Below are positions 1-5,043 of a DNA stretch of 5,043 bases, piece by piece (position 1 is the first letter of the stretch; the number at the start of each line of letters is the position of its first letter). Origin of the DNA: Bacteroidales bacterium (GTDB lineage: Bacteria > Bacteroidota > Bacteroidia > Bacteroidales > GCA-2711565); assembly GCA_029931995.1 (NCBI GenBank), contig JAOZQX010000134.1, positions 1 through 5,043 of the forward strand, written 5' to 3'. The notes under the pieces were generated by a model, which was not told where the DNA came from, did not search any database, and worked only from the letters and a program-made list of their open reading frames with translations. Made by a program: the position numbers and the translations under genes.

Positions 1-34
1 TAAGATATTTAACAGATACTAAATTCGTAAAAGA
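1..34 (+). other. Probable rplF stop codon and rplF-rplR gap
   Basis: The window opens with TAA at 1-3. In spc operons rplF (uL6) precedes rplR, so this TAA may be the rplF stop, but no rplF codon is visible to prove it. Of the other two frames, one stops at 20-22. The third stays open as [11 protein letters not shown] up to a TGA at 36-38, which does not look like the Lys/Gly-rich end of uL6. The remaining bases are AT-rich and hold no recognisable promoter or Shine-Dalgarno sequence. The identity of the upstream gene is inferred from gene order only. Confidence 0.4.
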
Positions 35-403
35 ATGAATGTAAAAATAAAAGATAGAAAGAAGTATAGAAGACTCAGAATCAAGCAAAGAGTCAGGAAA
101 ATTGTTGAGGGATCTCAAGAAAGACCAAGAATGAGCGTATATAGAAGCAATAAAGAAATCTATGTTCAACTTATTGATGATACCTCAGGAAAAACAGTTT
201 TAGCAGCTTCTTCAAAAGATAAAGGTATTGCCGACCAAAAGGTTACAAGAATTGAGCAGGCTAAATTAGTAGGTGGCTTAATTGCCGAAAAAGCTAAGGA
301 AGCAGGTATCGAGAATGTAGTTTTTGACAGAAACGGTTTTTTGTATCACGGTAGAATCAAATCTTTAGCTGATACAGCTAGAGAAGGAGGACTTAAATTT
401 TAA
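35..403 (+). CDS. rplR: 50S ribosomal protein L18 (uL18)
   Basis: This 122-residue protein is uL18, which binds 5S rRNA and, with uL5 and bL25-type partners, anchors it in the central protuberance of the large subunit. Visible family marks are the basic N-terminal tail (residues 5-22), '[21 protein letters not shown]' around residues 29-49, the 'AASSKDKG' turn (57-64), and the very conserved C-terminal block '[23 protein letters not shown]' ending in LKF. The tail before the conserved core seems a few residues longer than in Bacteroides homologues I recall. No later Met could serve as start, since the next is residue 33 inside the core, so ATG 35 is kept. No Shine-Dalgarno sequence is seen; the leader is A-rich (GTAAAAGA). 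The TAA stop shares one base with the first possible ATG of rpsE, suggesting translational coupling. Confidence 0.97.
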   Translation: MNVKIKDRKKYRRLRIKQRVRKIVEGSQERPRMSVYRSNKEIYVQLIDDTSGKTVLAASSKDKGIADQKVTRIEQAKLVGGLIAEKAKEAGIENVVFDRNGFLYHGRIKSLADTAREGGLKF

Positions 404-927
404 TGGATATGTCAAACACAAACGTAAAAAGAGTTAAGTCTAGCGAGATTGAATTTAAAGACAGACTTGTTAGCATCCAAAGAGTTACTAAAGTTACCAA
501 AGGGGGTCGTACCTTCAGTTTTTCAGCCATTGTAGTGGTTGGTAACGAAAACGGAGTTGTTGGTTACGGTTTAGGAAAAGCTAAAGAGGTAACTTCAGCA
601 ATTGCTAAAGGAATTGATGATGCCAAGAAAAATTTAATTAAAGTTCCTGTACTTAAAGGAACACTTCCTCACGAACAATATGGAAAATATAGTGGTGCTT
701 ATATATTCCTAAAACCAGCTGCTCCTGGTACTGGAGTTATTGCCGGTGGTGCGATGCGTGCTGTATTGGAGAGTGTTGGTGTAAAAGACGTTTTGGCAAA
801 ATCAAAAGGTTCATCAAATCCTCACAGTGTTGTAAAAGCAACGATTGATGCATTAACTAAAATGCGCGATCCAATTGCAGTTGCACAATTAAGAGGAGTT
901 GATTTGAATACAGTTTTCAACGGATAA
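403..927 (+). CDS. rpsE: 30S ribosomal protein S5 (uS5)
   Basis: This 174-residue protein is uS5, part of the small-subunit mRNA entry region and important for decoding accuracy. The N-terminal double-stranded-RNA-binding-like domain spans about residues 17-80, with '[25 protein letters not shown]' and '[15 protein letters not shown]'. The loop K30-R36 (KVTKGGR) corresponds to the loop where spectinomycin-resistance changes occur in other bacteria, and it looks wild type. The C-terminal domain carries '[19 protein letters not shown]' (109-127) and '[17 protein letters not shown]' (131-147). Two in-frame ATGs are possible. ATG 403 overlaps the rplR stop, while ATG 409 would give a protein starting MSNTN, which also resembles relatives. 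I kept 403 for the overlap, but the choice is open. A Shine-Dalgarno-like AGAAGGAGG lies at 382-390, 12 bases before 403. The longest gap of the window follows this gene. Confidence 0.97.
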   Translation: MDMSNTNVKRVKSSEIEFKDRLVSIQRVTKVTKGGRTFSFSAIVVVGNENGVVGYGLGKAKEVTSAIAKGIDDAKKNLIKVPVLKGTLPHEQYGKYSGAYIFLKPAAPGTGVIAGGAMRAVLESVGVKDVLAKSKGSSNPHSVVKATIDALTKMRDPIAVAQLRGVDLNTVFNG

Positions 928-939
928 AAAAACAGAATG

Positions 940-968
940 ATGAAACGAGCCATAATGGCGAGTTCCAT
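940..968 (+). repeat. Imperfect inverted repeat / hairpin in the rpsE-rpmD gap
   Basis: The arms are ATG-A-AAC-GA-GCCA (940-952) and TGGC-GA-GTT-C-CAT (956-968), around a TAA loop (953-955). As RNA it would form GCCA/UGGC (949-952 with 956-959), then tandem G-A/A-G mismatches (947-948 with 960-961), AAC/GUU (944-946 with 962-964), an A-C mismatch (943/965) and AUG/CAU (940-942 with 966-968). That is 10 pairs with symmetrical mismatches and no bulge. No U-run follows directly; the nearest T-rich stretch starts about 15 bases later, so it is not a typical intrinsic terminator. It lies in the only gap above 60 bases in this tightly packed cluster. Its function is unknown. It could be an RNA processing site, a regulatory hairpin for rpmD, or chance. 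Confidence 0.5.
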
Positions 969-994
969 GTGACAATTGAAAATATTTTTAACAC

Positions 995-1174
995 ATGAAA
1001 AAAGTAAAGATTAAACAAATTAAGAGTGGCATTGGTCGTCCGGAACGCCAAAAGCGTACATTACAAGCTTTAGGTCTACGCAGAATGCATCATTCTATTG
1101 AAATTGAAGCTACTCCACAAATTATGGGAATGATTGAAAAGGTAAAACATTTACTAGCAATCGAAGAAGTTTAA
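995..1174 (+). CDS. rpmD: 50S ribosomal protein L30 (uL30)
   Basis: This 59-residue protein is uL30, a small large-subunit protein that sits on 23S rRNA near the 5S rRNA region. The reading is MKKVKIKQIKSGIGRPERQK followed by RTLQALGLRRMHHSIEIEAT and a C-terminal helix ending KHLLAIEEV. The family marks are the basic first strand, the 'K(S/T)xIGRxxxQKRTLxALGLR' core and 'TPQIMGMIxKVKHL'. The length is normal for bacterial uL30 (about 58-60 residues). The start is fixed because the codon two before the ATG in the same frame is a stop (TAA 989-991). No Shine-Dalgarno sequence is seen; the leader is AATATTTTTAACAC. It is separated from rpsE by 67 bases holding a hairpin and from rplO by 28 bases. 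uL30 is absent from some bacterial lineages but is retained here. Confidence 0.95.
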   Translation: MKKVKIKQIKSGIGRPERQKRTLQALGLRRMHHSIEIEATPQIMGMIEKVKHLLAIEEV

Positions 1175-1202
1175 TTAGACTAAAATATTAATTTGATATA
1201 CG

Positions 1203-1649
1203 ATGGATTTAAGTAATCTAAAACCTGCAGAAGGTTCTATAAAAAAAGGAAAACGAATTGGTAGAGGCCAGGGATCTGGACGTGGTGGAACATCCACAAG
1301 AGGTCATAAAGGGGCACAATCAAGATCAGGATATAGCAGGAAATTTGGTTTTGAAGGTGGACAAATGCCTTTATACCGTAGGGTTCCTAAGTTTGGATTT
1401 AAAAACTTCAACCGTAAAGAATTCCATGGAATTAATATAGATGTTTTGCAAAAATTGGCCGAAGCGAAAAAGCTTAAGATGATTGACCCTGCTATTTTGG
1501 TTGATAATGGCTTAGCATCTAAAAATGACATGATCAAAATTTTAGGTCGTGGTGAATTAAAAGCAAAACTTGAAGTTAAAGCGCATGCGTTTTCTGATTC
1601 TGCTGTTAAAGCAATTGAAGCGCAAGGTGGTGTAACAACAAAAATTTAA
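1203..1649 (+). CDS. rplO: 50S ribosomal protein L15 (uL15)
   Basis: This 148-residue protein is uL15, a 23S rRNA-binding protein that joins late in large-subunit assembly. It has the long basic, glycine-rich extension that threads into the rRNA core: [20 protein letters not shown] (18-37) then AQSRSG. This is followed by '[17 protein letters not shown]' (50-66). The globular C-terminal half shows '[19 protein letters not shown]' (113-131) and '[10 protein letters not shown]' (134-143), the usual end of the family. The length matches bacterial uL15 (about 145-150). ATG 1203 gives the standard [12 protein letters not shown] start and no Shine-Dalgarno sequence is present. Only 6 bases separate its stop from secY, so the two are almost certainly co-transcribed, as in most bacteria. 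Confidence 0.98.
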   Translation: MDLSNLKPAEGSIKKGKRIGRGQGSGRGGTSTRGHKGAQSRSGYSRKFGFEGGQMPLYRRVPKFGFKNFNRKEFHGINIDVLQKLAEAKKLKMIDPAILVDNGLASKNDMIKILGRGELKAKLEVKAHAFSDSAVKAIEAQGGVTTKI

Positions 1650-1655
1650 TTTTGA

Positions 1656-3014
1656 ATGAAACGATTAATCCAAACAATTAGAAATATTTCTAAGATTGAA
1701 GATCTCAGAAAGCGTATTTTGTACACACTTGGTATTCTATTGATTTACCGTTTAGGTTCGCAAGTTGTAATTCCCGGTATTGATCCCCATATGTTGGCTA
1801 ATTTAAAAGGCCAATCTCAAAGTGGGATATTAGCTTTATTGGATATGTTTTCGGGAGGTGCATTCTCCAATGCTTCAATCTTTGCATTGGGTATTATGCC
1901 TTATATTTCAGCCTCTATTGTTATTCAGTTGTTAGGTATGGCAATCCCATATTTTCAACGTTTACAACGTGAAGGTGAAAGTGGTCGAAGAAAGATTAAT
2001 CAAATAACACGATATTTAACCGTTCTTATTACTAGTTTCCAAGCTCCTGCTTATATTGCTAACGTAATTTCACGTTTACCAGCAGAAGCTATTTCACCAT
2101 TTGATCCAGGTATTACTGCACCTTCAACATTTTTCTGGGTGTCTTCAGTAATTATTTTGGTTTCAGGAACCATGTTTGTAATGTGGTTAGGTGAGAAGAT
2201 AACTGATAAAGGAATTGGAAACGGTATTTCACTAATCATTATGATTGGTATTATTGCTCGTCTGCCAGCTGGTTTAGCTCAAGAGTTTTTCTCAAAGATG
2301 GAAGAAAAAGGTGGTGGATTGGTCTTTTTTGTAGTAGAAATTGCCATATTGATTTTTGTTATTCTGCTTACAATATTACTTGTTCAGGGTACACGACGCA
2401 TACCGGTGCAATATGCAAAACGTATTGTTGGAAATAAACAATACGGCGGTGTTCGTCAATACATCCCATTAAAAGTTAATTCAGCTGGAGTAATGCCTAT
2501 CATTTTTGCACAGGCCATTATGTTCCTTCCTTTAACTTTGGCCGGTTTTTCTAACTCTGAAACCATGGGAGCATTTGCATCTTCATTTACCAATATCAAT
2601 GGATTTTGGTATAATTTTGTGCAATTTATGATGATTATTTTATTTACCTATTTCTATACAGCCATTACCATTAATCCTAACCAAATGGCGGATGATATGA
2701 AGAAAAATGGTGGGTTTATACCCGGTGTAAAACCAGGGCGTAAAACAGCAGAATTTATTGACAATGTTATGTCAAGAATTACTTTACCCGGATCAATATT
2801 TTTAGGATTGGTTACCCTGATGCCTATGTTTGTTAGGTTAGTGGGGGTTACCCAGGGTTTCTCTAATTTTTATGGAGGTACTTCCTTATTGATTTTGGTT
2901 GGAGTTGTACTCGATACACTGCAACAAATTGAGAGCCACTTGTTAATGCGTCATTACGATGGTTTGACCAAATCGGGTCGAATTAAAGGACGTACTGCAG
3001 GTGTAATGGGATAA
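1656..3014 (+). CDS. secY: Preprotein translocase channel subunit SecY
   Basis: This 452-residue protein is SecY, the inner-membrane channel that, with SecE, SecG and the SecA motor or a docked ribosome, exports or inserts proteins. Ten membrane segments can be picked out at roughly 21-40, 74-95, 117-137, 158-177, 186-206, 221-244, 272-296, 317-340, 378-397 and 405-423. The plug region follows residue 57 (GILALLDMFSGGAFSN). Other signatures are 'MWLGEKITDKGIGNGISLII' (176-195), the cytoplasmic C4 loop 'RRIPVQYAKR' (247-256), 'PLKVNSAGVMPIIFA' (271-285) and the C5 loop 'NGGFIPGVKPGRKT' (351-364). In that C5 loop Lys359 stands where E. coli has the functionally critical Arg357. The C-terminal tail (about 424-452) is basic and would contact SecA or the ribosome. 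Length is slightly above the E. coli protein (443). The start follows rplO by 6 bases and map follows after 10. Confidence 0.98.
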   Translation: MKRLIQTIRNISKIEDLRKRILYTLGILLIYRLGSQVVIPGIDPHMLANLKGQSQSGILALLDMFSGGAFSNASIFALGIMPYISASIVIQLLGMAIPYFQRLQREGESGRRKINQITRYLTVLITSFQAPAYIANVISRLPAEAISPFDPGITAPSTFFWVSSVIILVSGTMFVMWLGEKITDKGIGNGISLIIMIGIIARLPAGLAQEFFSKMEEKGGGLVFFVVEIAILIFVILLTILLVQGTRRIPVQYAKRIVGNKQYGGVRQYIPLKVNSAGVMPIIFAQAIMFLPLTLAGFSNSETMGAFASSFTNINGFWYNFVQFMMIILFTYFYTAITINPNQMADDMKKNGGFIPGVKPGRKTAEFIDNVMSRITLPGSIFLGLVTLMPMFVRLVGVTQGFSNFYGGTSLLILVGVVLDTLQQIESHLLMRHYDGLTKSGRIKGRTAGVMG

Positions 3015-3024
3015 TTGCTATTGA

Positions 3025-3798
3025 ATGATACAGTATAAAACAGACAAAGAAATTTGTTTAATAAAAGAAAGTTCTTTACTTGTTGGAAAAACTTTAGCCG
3101 AGGTTGCAAAACTTATCCGGCCGGGTGTTAAAACCATTGAACTTGACAAGGTTGCCGAAAAATTTATTCGCGATCATGGAGCGGTTCCGGGTTTTAAAGG
3201 TTACGGAGGTTTCCCGAATACATTATGTATTTCGGTGAATGAGCAGGTAGTACACGGAATACCGGATAAGCGAGAGTTGAAAGACGGCGATATTGTTTCA
3301 ATTGATTGTGGAACCATCTTGAATGGTTTTTACGGAGACTCGGCCTACACATTTGCTGTAGGTGAGGTTGATAACGAAACCTTATTGTTATTGGAGCGTA
3401 CCAAAGAATCTCTTTACAAAGGAATTGAGATGGCAGTGAGCGGAAAGAGAATAGGGGATATCGGATTTGAGATACAGAATTATGTAGAGCAGTTTGGATA
3501 TGGAGTGGTTCGCGATTTAGTTGGACACGGACTGGGACGCAACTTACACGAAAAACCCGAAGTTCCGAATTACGGAAAAAGAGGCACAGGTGTAAAATTG
3601 AAAGAAGGAATGGTGCTGGCAATTGAACCAATGATAAACCTTGGAACTAAAGATATTATACAGGAAAAGGATGGCTGGACTATTCGTACTGTCGACCGCA
3701 AACCATCAGCACATTTTGAGCATGATGTGGCGATACGAAAAGGAAAAGCCGAAATACTGTCAACATTTGAATATATTGAAGAAGTTTTAAATAAATAA
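3025..3798 (+). CDS. map: Methionine aminopeptidase, type I
   Basis: This 257-residue cytosolic metalloenzyme removes the initiator methionine from new proteins after deformylation, when the second residue is small. The pita-bread fold has its five metal ligands in order: Asp94 (SIDCG), Asp105 (GDSAYTF), His168 (GHGLG), Glu201 (IEPMI) and Glu232 (FEHD). The catalytic-site histidines His77 (VHGIP) and His175 (NLHEKP) are also present, so it should be active. There is no N-terminal zinc-finger extension and no type II insert, which places it in the short bacterial type Ia class. Asp234 sits where many homologues, including E. coli, have Thr (EHT). ATG 3025 lies 10 bases after secY, and infA follows after 8 bases. 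The position directly between secY and infA, with no adk, fits Bacteroidia; many other bacteria have adk before map. Confidence 0.97.
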   Translation: MIQYKTDKEICLIKESSLLVGKTLAEVAKLIRPGVKTIELDKVAEKFIRDHGAVPGFKGYGGFPNTLCISVNEQVVHGIPDKRELKDGDIVSIDCGTILNGFYGDSAYTFAVGEVDNETLLLLERTKESLYKGIEMAVSGKRIGDIGFEIQNYVEQFGYGVVRDLVGHGLGRNLHEKPEVPNYGKRGTGVKLKEGMVLAIEPMINLGTKDIIQEKDGWTIRTVDRKPSAHFEHDVAIRKGKAEILSTFEYIEEVLNK

Positions 3799-3806
3799 TA
3801 TATCTT

Positions 3807-4025
3807 ATGGCAAAGCAAACATCTATTGAACAGGATGGAACTGTAATTGAATCATTAGGAAACGCAATGTTTCGCGTGGAATTGGAAAACGGGCACATTA
3901 TTACGGCTCATATTTCCGGAAAAATGAGAATGCATTACATCAAGATTTTGCCCGGTGATAAAGTAAAATTGGAAATGTCGCCCTACGATTTAACAAAAGG
4001 ACGCATTACCTTTAGATATAAGTAA
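3807..4025 (+). CDS. infA: Translation initiation factor IF-1
   Basis: This 72-residue protein is IF1, a single OB-fold that binds the ribosomal A site of the 30S subunit and helps IF2 and IF3 set up initiation. It has the exact family length. The conserved blocks are '[20 protein letters not shown]' (11-30), 'AHISGKMR' (34-41), '[16 protein letters not shown]' (47-62) and 'KGRITFRYK' (64-72). ATG 3807 gives the usual MAKQ start, 8 bases after the map stop. The short AT-rich spacer shows no Shine-Dalgarno sequence and no promoter I can defend. Placement before rpmJ and rpsM is the classic arrangement at the spc-alpha junction. Confidence 0.98.
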   Translation: MAKQTSIEQDGTVIESLGNAMFRVELENGHIITAHISGKMRMHYIKILPGDKVKLEMSPYDLTKGRITFRYK

Positions 4026-4072
4026 AAGACGAATTAAGAGATTGGATTATAAATTATTTTAATTAAGAAAAA

Positions 4073-4189
4073 ATGAAAGTTAGAGCATCCGTTAAGAAAA
4101 GATCTCCTGAGTGTAAGATTGTTCGAAGAAAAGGGAGATTGTATGTGATCAATAAAAAAAATCCAAAGTACAAACAACGTCAAGGATAA
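4073..4189 (+). CDS. rpmJ: 50S ribosomal protein L36 (bL36), zinc-less form
   Basis: This 38-residue protein is bL36, the smallest large-subunit protein. It is a compact ribbon bound to 23S rRNA. The reading is [20 protein letters not shown] then [18 protein letters not shown], and the MKVRASVKK start and KQRQG end are diagnostic. Zinc-binding (C+) forms such as E. coli's carry Cys11, Cys14, Cys27 and His33. Here the same positions are Ser11, Cys14, Asn27 and Tyr33, so only one ligand remains and the zinc site is lost. As I recall this is the usual Bacteroidota version, and it should not depend on zinc. The ATG is preceded by an A-run (AAGAAAAA) instead of a Shine-Dalgarno sequence. It lies 47 bases after infA and 38 before rpsM. 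Confidence 0.96.
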   Translation: MKVRASVKKRSPECKIVRRKGRLYVINKKNPKYKQRQG

Positions 4190-4227
4190 GAAATTAATTT
4201 TTGTAAACAATAACAATATTTAGATAT

Positions 4228-4608
4228 ATGGCTAGAATTGCAGGTATAGATTTACCTAAAAATAAAAGAGGCGTAATCGGGCTGACATACATTTTCGGCA
4301 TTGGTAGAAGCCTTTCACAGCAAATATTAACTGAAGCTGGTATCGACTGGAGTAAAAAAGTTCAGGATTGGACTGATGAAGAACAAGGAAAAATCCGTAA
4401 CATCATCACTGATAAATATAAAGTTGAAGGTGGCTTACGTTCCGAGATACAAATGAACATTAAACGCTTGCGTGATATTGGTTCCTATCGTGGAATTCGC
4501 CATCGTATTGGACTTCCGATGCGCGGGCAAGGTACTAAGAACAATGCACGTACTCGTAAAGGAAGAAAGAAAACAGTTGCAAATAAGAAAAAAGCAATTA
4601 AAGGTTAA
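4228..4608 (+). CDS. rpsM: 30S ribosomal protein S13 (uS13)
   Basis: This 126-residue protein is uS13, located in the head of the small subunit, where it contacts the P-site tRNA and forms bridges to the large subunit. The start [20 protein letters not shown] and '[14 protein letters not shown]' (21-34) form the usual N-terminal helix-hairpin region. '[27 protein letters not shown]' (67-93) and the basic tail '[29 protein letters not shown]' (95-123) complete the family pattern. Gly102 (RGQGTK) occupies a place that is Arg in E. coli (RGQRTK). The length is normal for the phylum. It begins the alpha-operon block. The gap before it (38 bases) is AT-rich, and no room or structure for a long leader is visible. 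Confidence 0.98.
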   Translation: MARIAGIDLPKNKRGVIGLTYIFGIGRSLSQQILTEAGIDWSKKVQDWTDEEQGKIRNIITDKYKVEGGLRSEIQMNIKRLRDIGSYRGIRHRIGLPMRGQGTKNNARTRKGRKKTVANKKKAIKG

Positions 4609-4657
4609 TCTTTAGATTTTTAACGTAAAGTTTGAAAGATAGTAATATTTATTAGTT

Positions 4658-5043
4658 ATGGCTAAAACCACCAGAAGCACTAAGAAAAGAGTCGTAAAAG
4701 TTGAACCCATTGGGAAAGCTTTTATTCAGGCATCTTTTAATAACATCATTATTTCTTTAACCAATAATGCCGGTCAGGTGATCTCATGGTCATCATCCGG
4801 AAAAATGGGATTTAGAGGTTCAAAGAAAAACACTCCTTATGCAGCGCAAATGGCGGCAGAAGATTGTGCTAAGGTTGCTTACGACCTTGGTTTAAGAAAA
4901 GTAAAAGTATTCGTTAAAGGCCCTGGTGCCGGTCGCGAATCTGCTATGCGTACCCTTCATTCATCAGGAATTGAAGTTACCGAAATACAAGATGTAACTC
5001 CATTACCACACAACGGATGTAGGCCTCCTAAAAGAAGAAGAGA
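4658..5043 (+). CDS. rpsK: 30S ribosomal protein S11 (uS11), 3' end cut
   Basis: This is uS11, a platform protein of the small subunit near the E site that lies along the mRNA exit path. 128 complete codons are visible, plus two bases of the next; no stop is reached, so only the last residue or few are probably missing. The sequence opens [20 protein letters not shown]. It carries '[15 protein letters not shown]' (26-40), '[18 protein letters not shown]' (51-68), '[15 protein letters not shown]' (86-100) and '[14 protein letters not shown]' (112-125). Asn119-Gly120 matches the site that is converted to isoaspartate in E. coli uS11. The Ala of GPGAGRES is Pro in E. coli (GPGPGRES). ATG 4658 follows rpsM by 49 AT-rich bases without a Shine-Dalgarno sequence. 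rpsD would be expected downstream. Confidence 0.97.
   Translation, partial: MAKTTRSTKKRVVKVEPIGKAFIQASFNNIIISLTNNAGQVISWSSSGKMGFRGSKKNTPYAAQMAAEDCAKVAYDLGLRKVKVFVKGPGAGRESAMRTLHSSGIEVTEIQDVTPLPHNGCRPPKRRR

Noticed and set aside
1258..1440. 60-codon + strand frame inside rplO
   Set aside because: It is out of frame within the conserved uL15 gene and resembles nothing; a shadow frame.
1647..1654. Perfect match to the Bacteroidota -7 promoter element TAnnTTTG (TAATTTTG) just before secY
   Set aside because: It overlaps the rplO stop, ends one base before the secY ATG, and would start transcription inside secY. No TTG -33 element lies at the right distance.
3194..3631. 145-codon open frame on the minus strand inside map
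   Set aside because: It lies wholly opposite the well-supported map gene, has no recognisable domain, and its composition looks like an antisense shadow.
3570..3898. Two overlapping minus-strand frames across the map-infA junction
   Set aside because: Both sit opposite conserved coding sequence and have no protein features of their own.
4032..4068. Direct repeat AATTAAGA (4032-4039 and 4061-4068) in the infA-rpmJ gap
   Set aside because: An 8-base A/T-rich repeat is expected by chance in such DNA, and nothing around it suggests a binding site.
4195..4203. Promoter-like TAATTTTTG in the rpmJ-rpsM gap, possible alpha-operon promoter
   Set aside because: The spacer between TA and TTTG is three bases instead of two, and I see no -33 TTG. 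AT-rich DNA gives such matches by chance.
4626..4634. Promoter-like TAAAGTTTG in the rpsM-rpsK gap
   Set aside because: Same off-by-one spacing, no supporting upstream element, and a position inside a tightly co-directional cluster.
4608..4640. ATCTTT ... AAAGAT inverted repeat in the rpsM-rpsK gap
   Set aside because: Only six weak A/T-rich pairs around a 21-base loop with little inner pairing; not a convincing hairpin, terminator or S4 site.

Overview
The window is a stretch of the conserved spc/alpha ribosomal-protein cluster of a Bacteroidota bacterium. All genes lie on the + strand, and nothing mobile or accessory is present. In order they are: the probable last codon of the preceding gene (expected rplF), rplR (uL18), rpsE (uS5), rpmD (uL30), rplO (uL15), secY, map, infA (IF1), rpmJ (bL36), rpsM (uS13) and rpsK (uS11). 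The window edge cuts rpsK just before its stop. rpmD (59 codons) and rpmJ (38 codons) are short genes read directly from the sequence.

Several things point to Bacteroidota, probably class Bacteroidia (an inference from memory of the families, not a search). The DNA is AT-rich. Gene starts lack Shine-Dalgarno sequences and sit behind A/T-rich leaders. bL36 is the zinc-less '[29 protein letters not shown]' type. map lies directly between secY and infA with no adk. The sequences of uS5, uL18 and uS13 also resemble that phylum. I cannot name a genus.

Layout: 1-34 is the gap after the upstream gene. 35-1649 holds four ribosomal-protein genes of both subunits. 1656-3014 encodes the SecY translocon channel and 3025-3798 the methionine aminopeptidase that trims nascent chains. 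3807-4189 holds infA and rpmJ, and 4228 to the end starts the alpha-type block (rpsM, rpsK; rpsD, rpoA and rplQ would be expected beyond the window). Gaps run from a 1-base overlap to 67 bases, and I see no convincing internal promoter or terminator, so a single transcript is likely. The genes together supply ribosome parts, an initiation factor and the two machineries that meet the nascent chain at the exit tunnel.

This is an ordinary housekeeping region and I found no new system. The one unexplained structure is in the largest gap (rpsE-rpmD): a 29-base imperfect inverted repeat, which almost coincides with an 11-codon, methionine-rich mini-ORF. Smaller points are the cysteine-poor bL36, a Lys at the SecY position of the essential E. 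coli Arg357, and a lone Shine-Dalgarno-like stretch ahead of rpsE.
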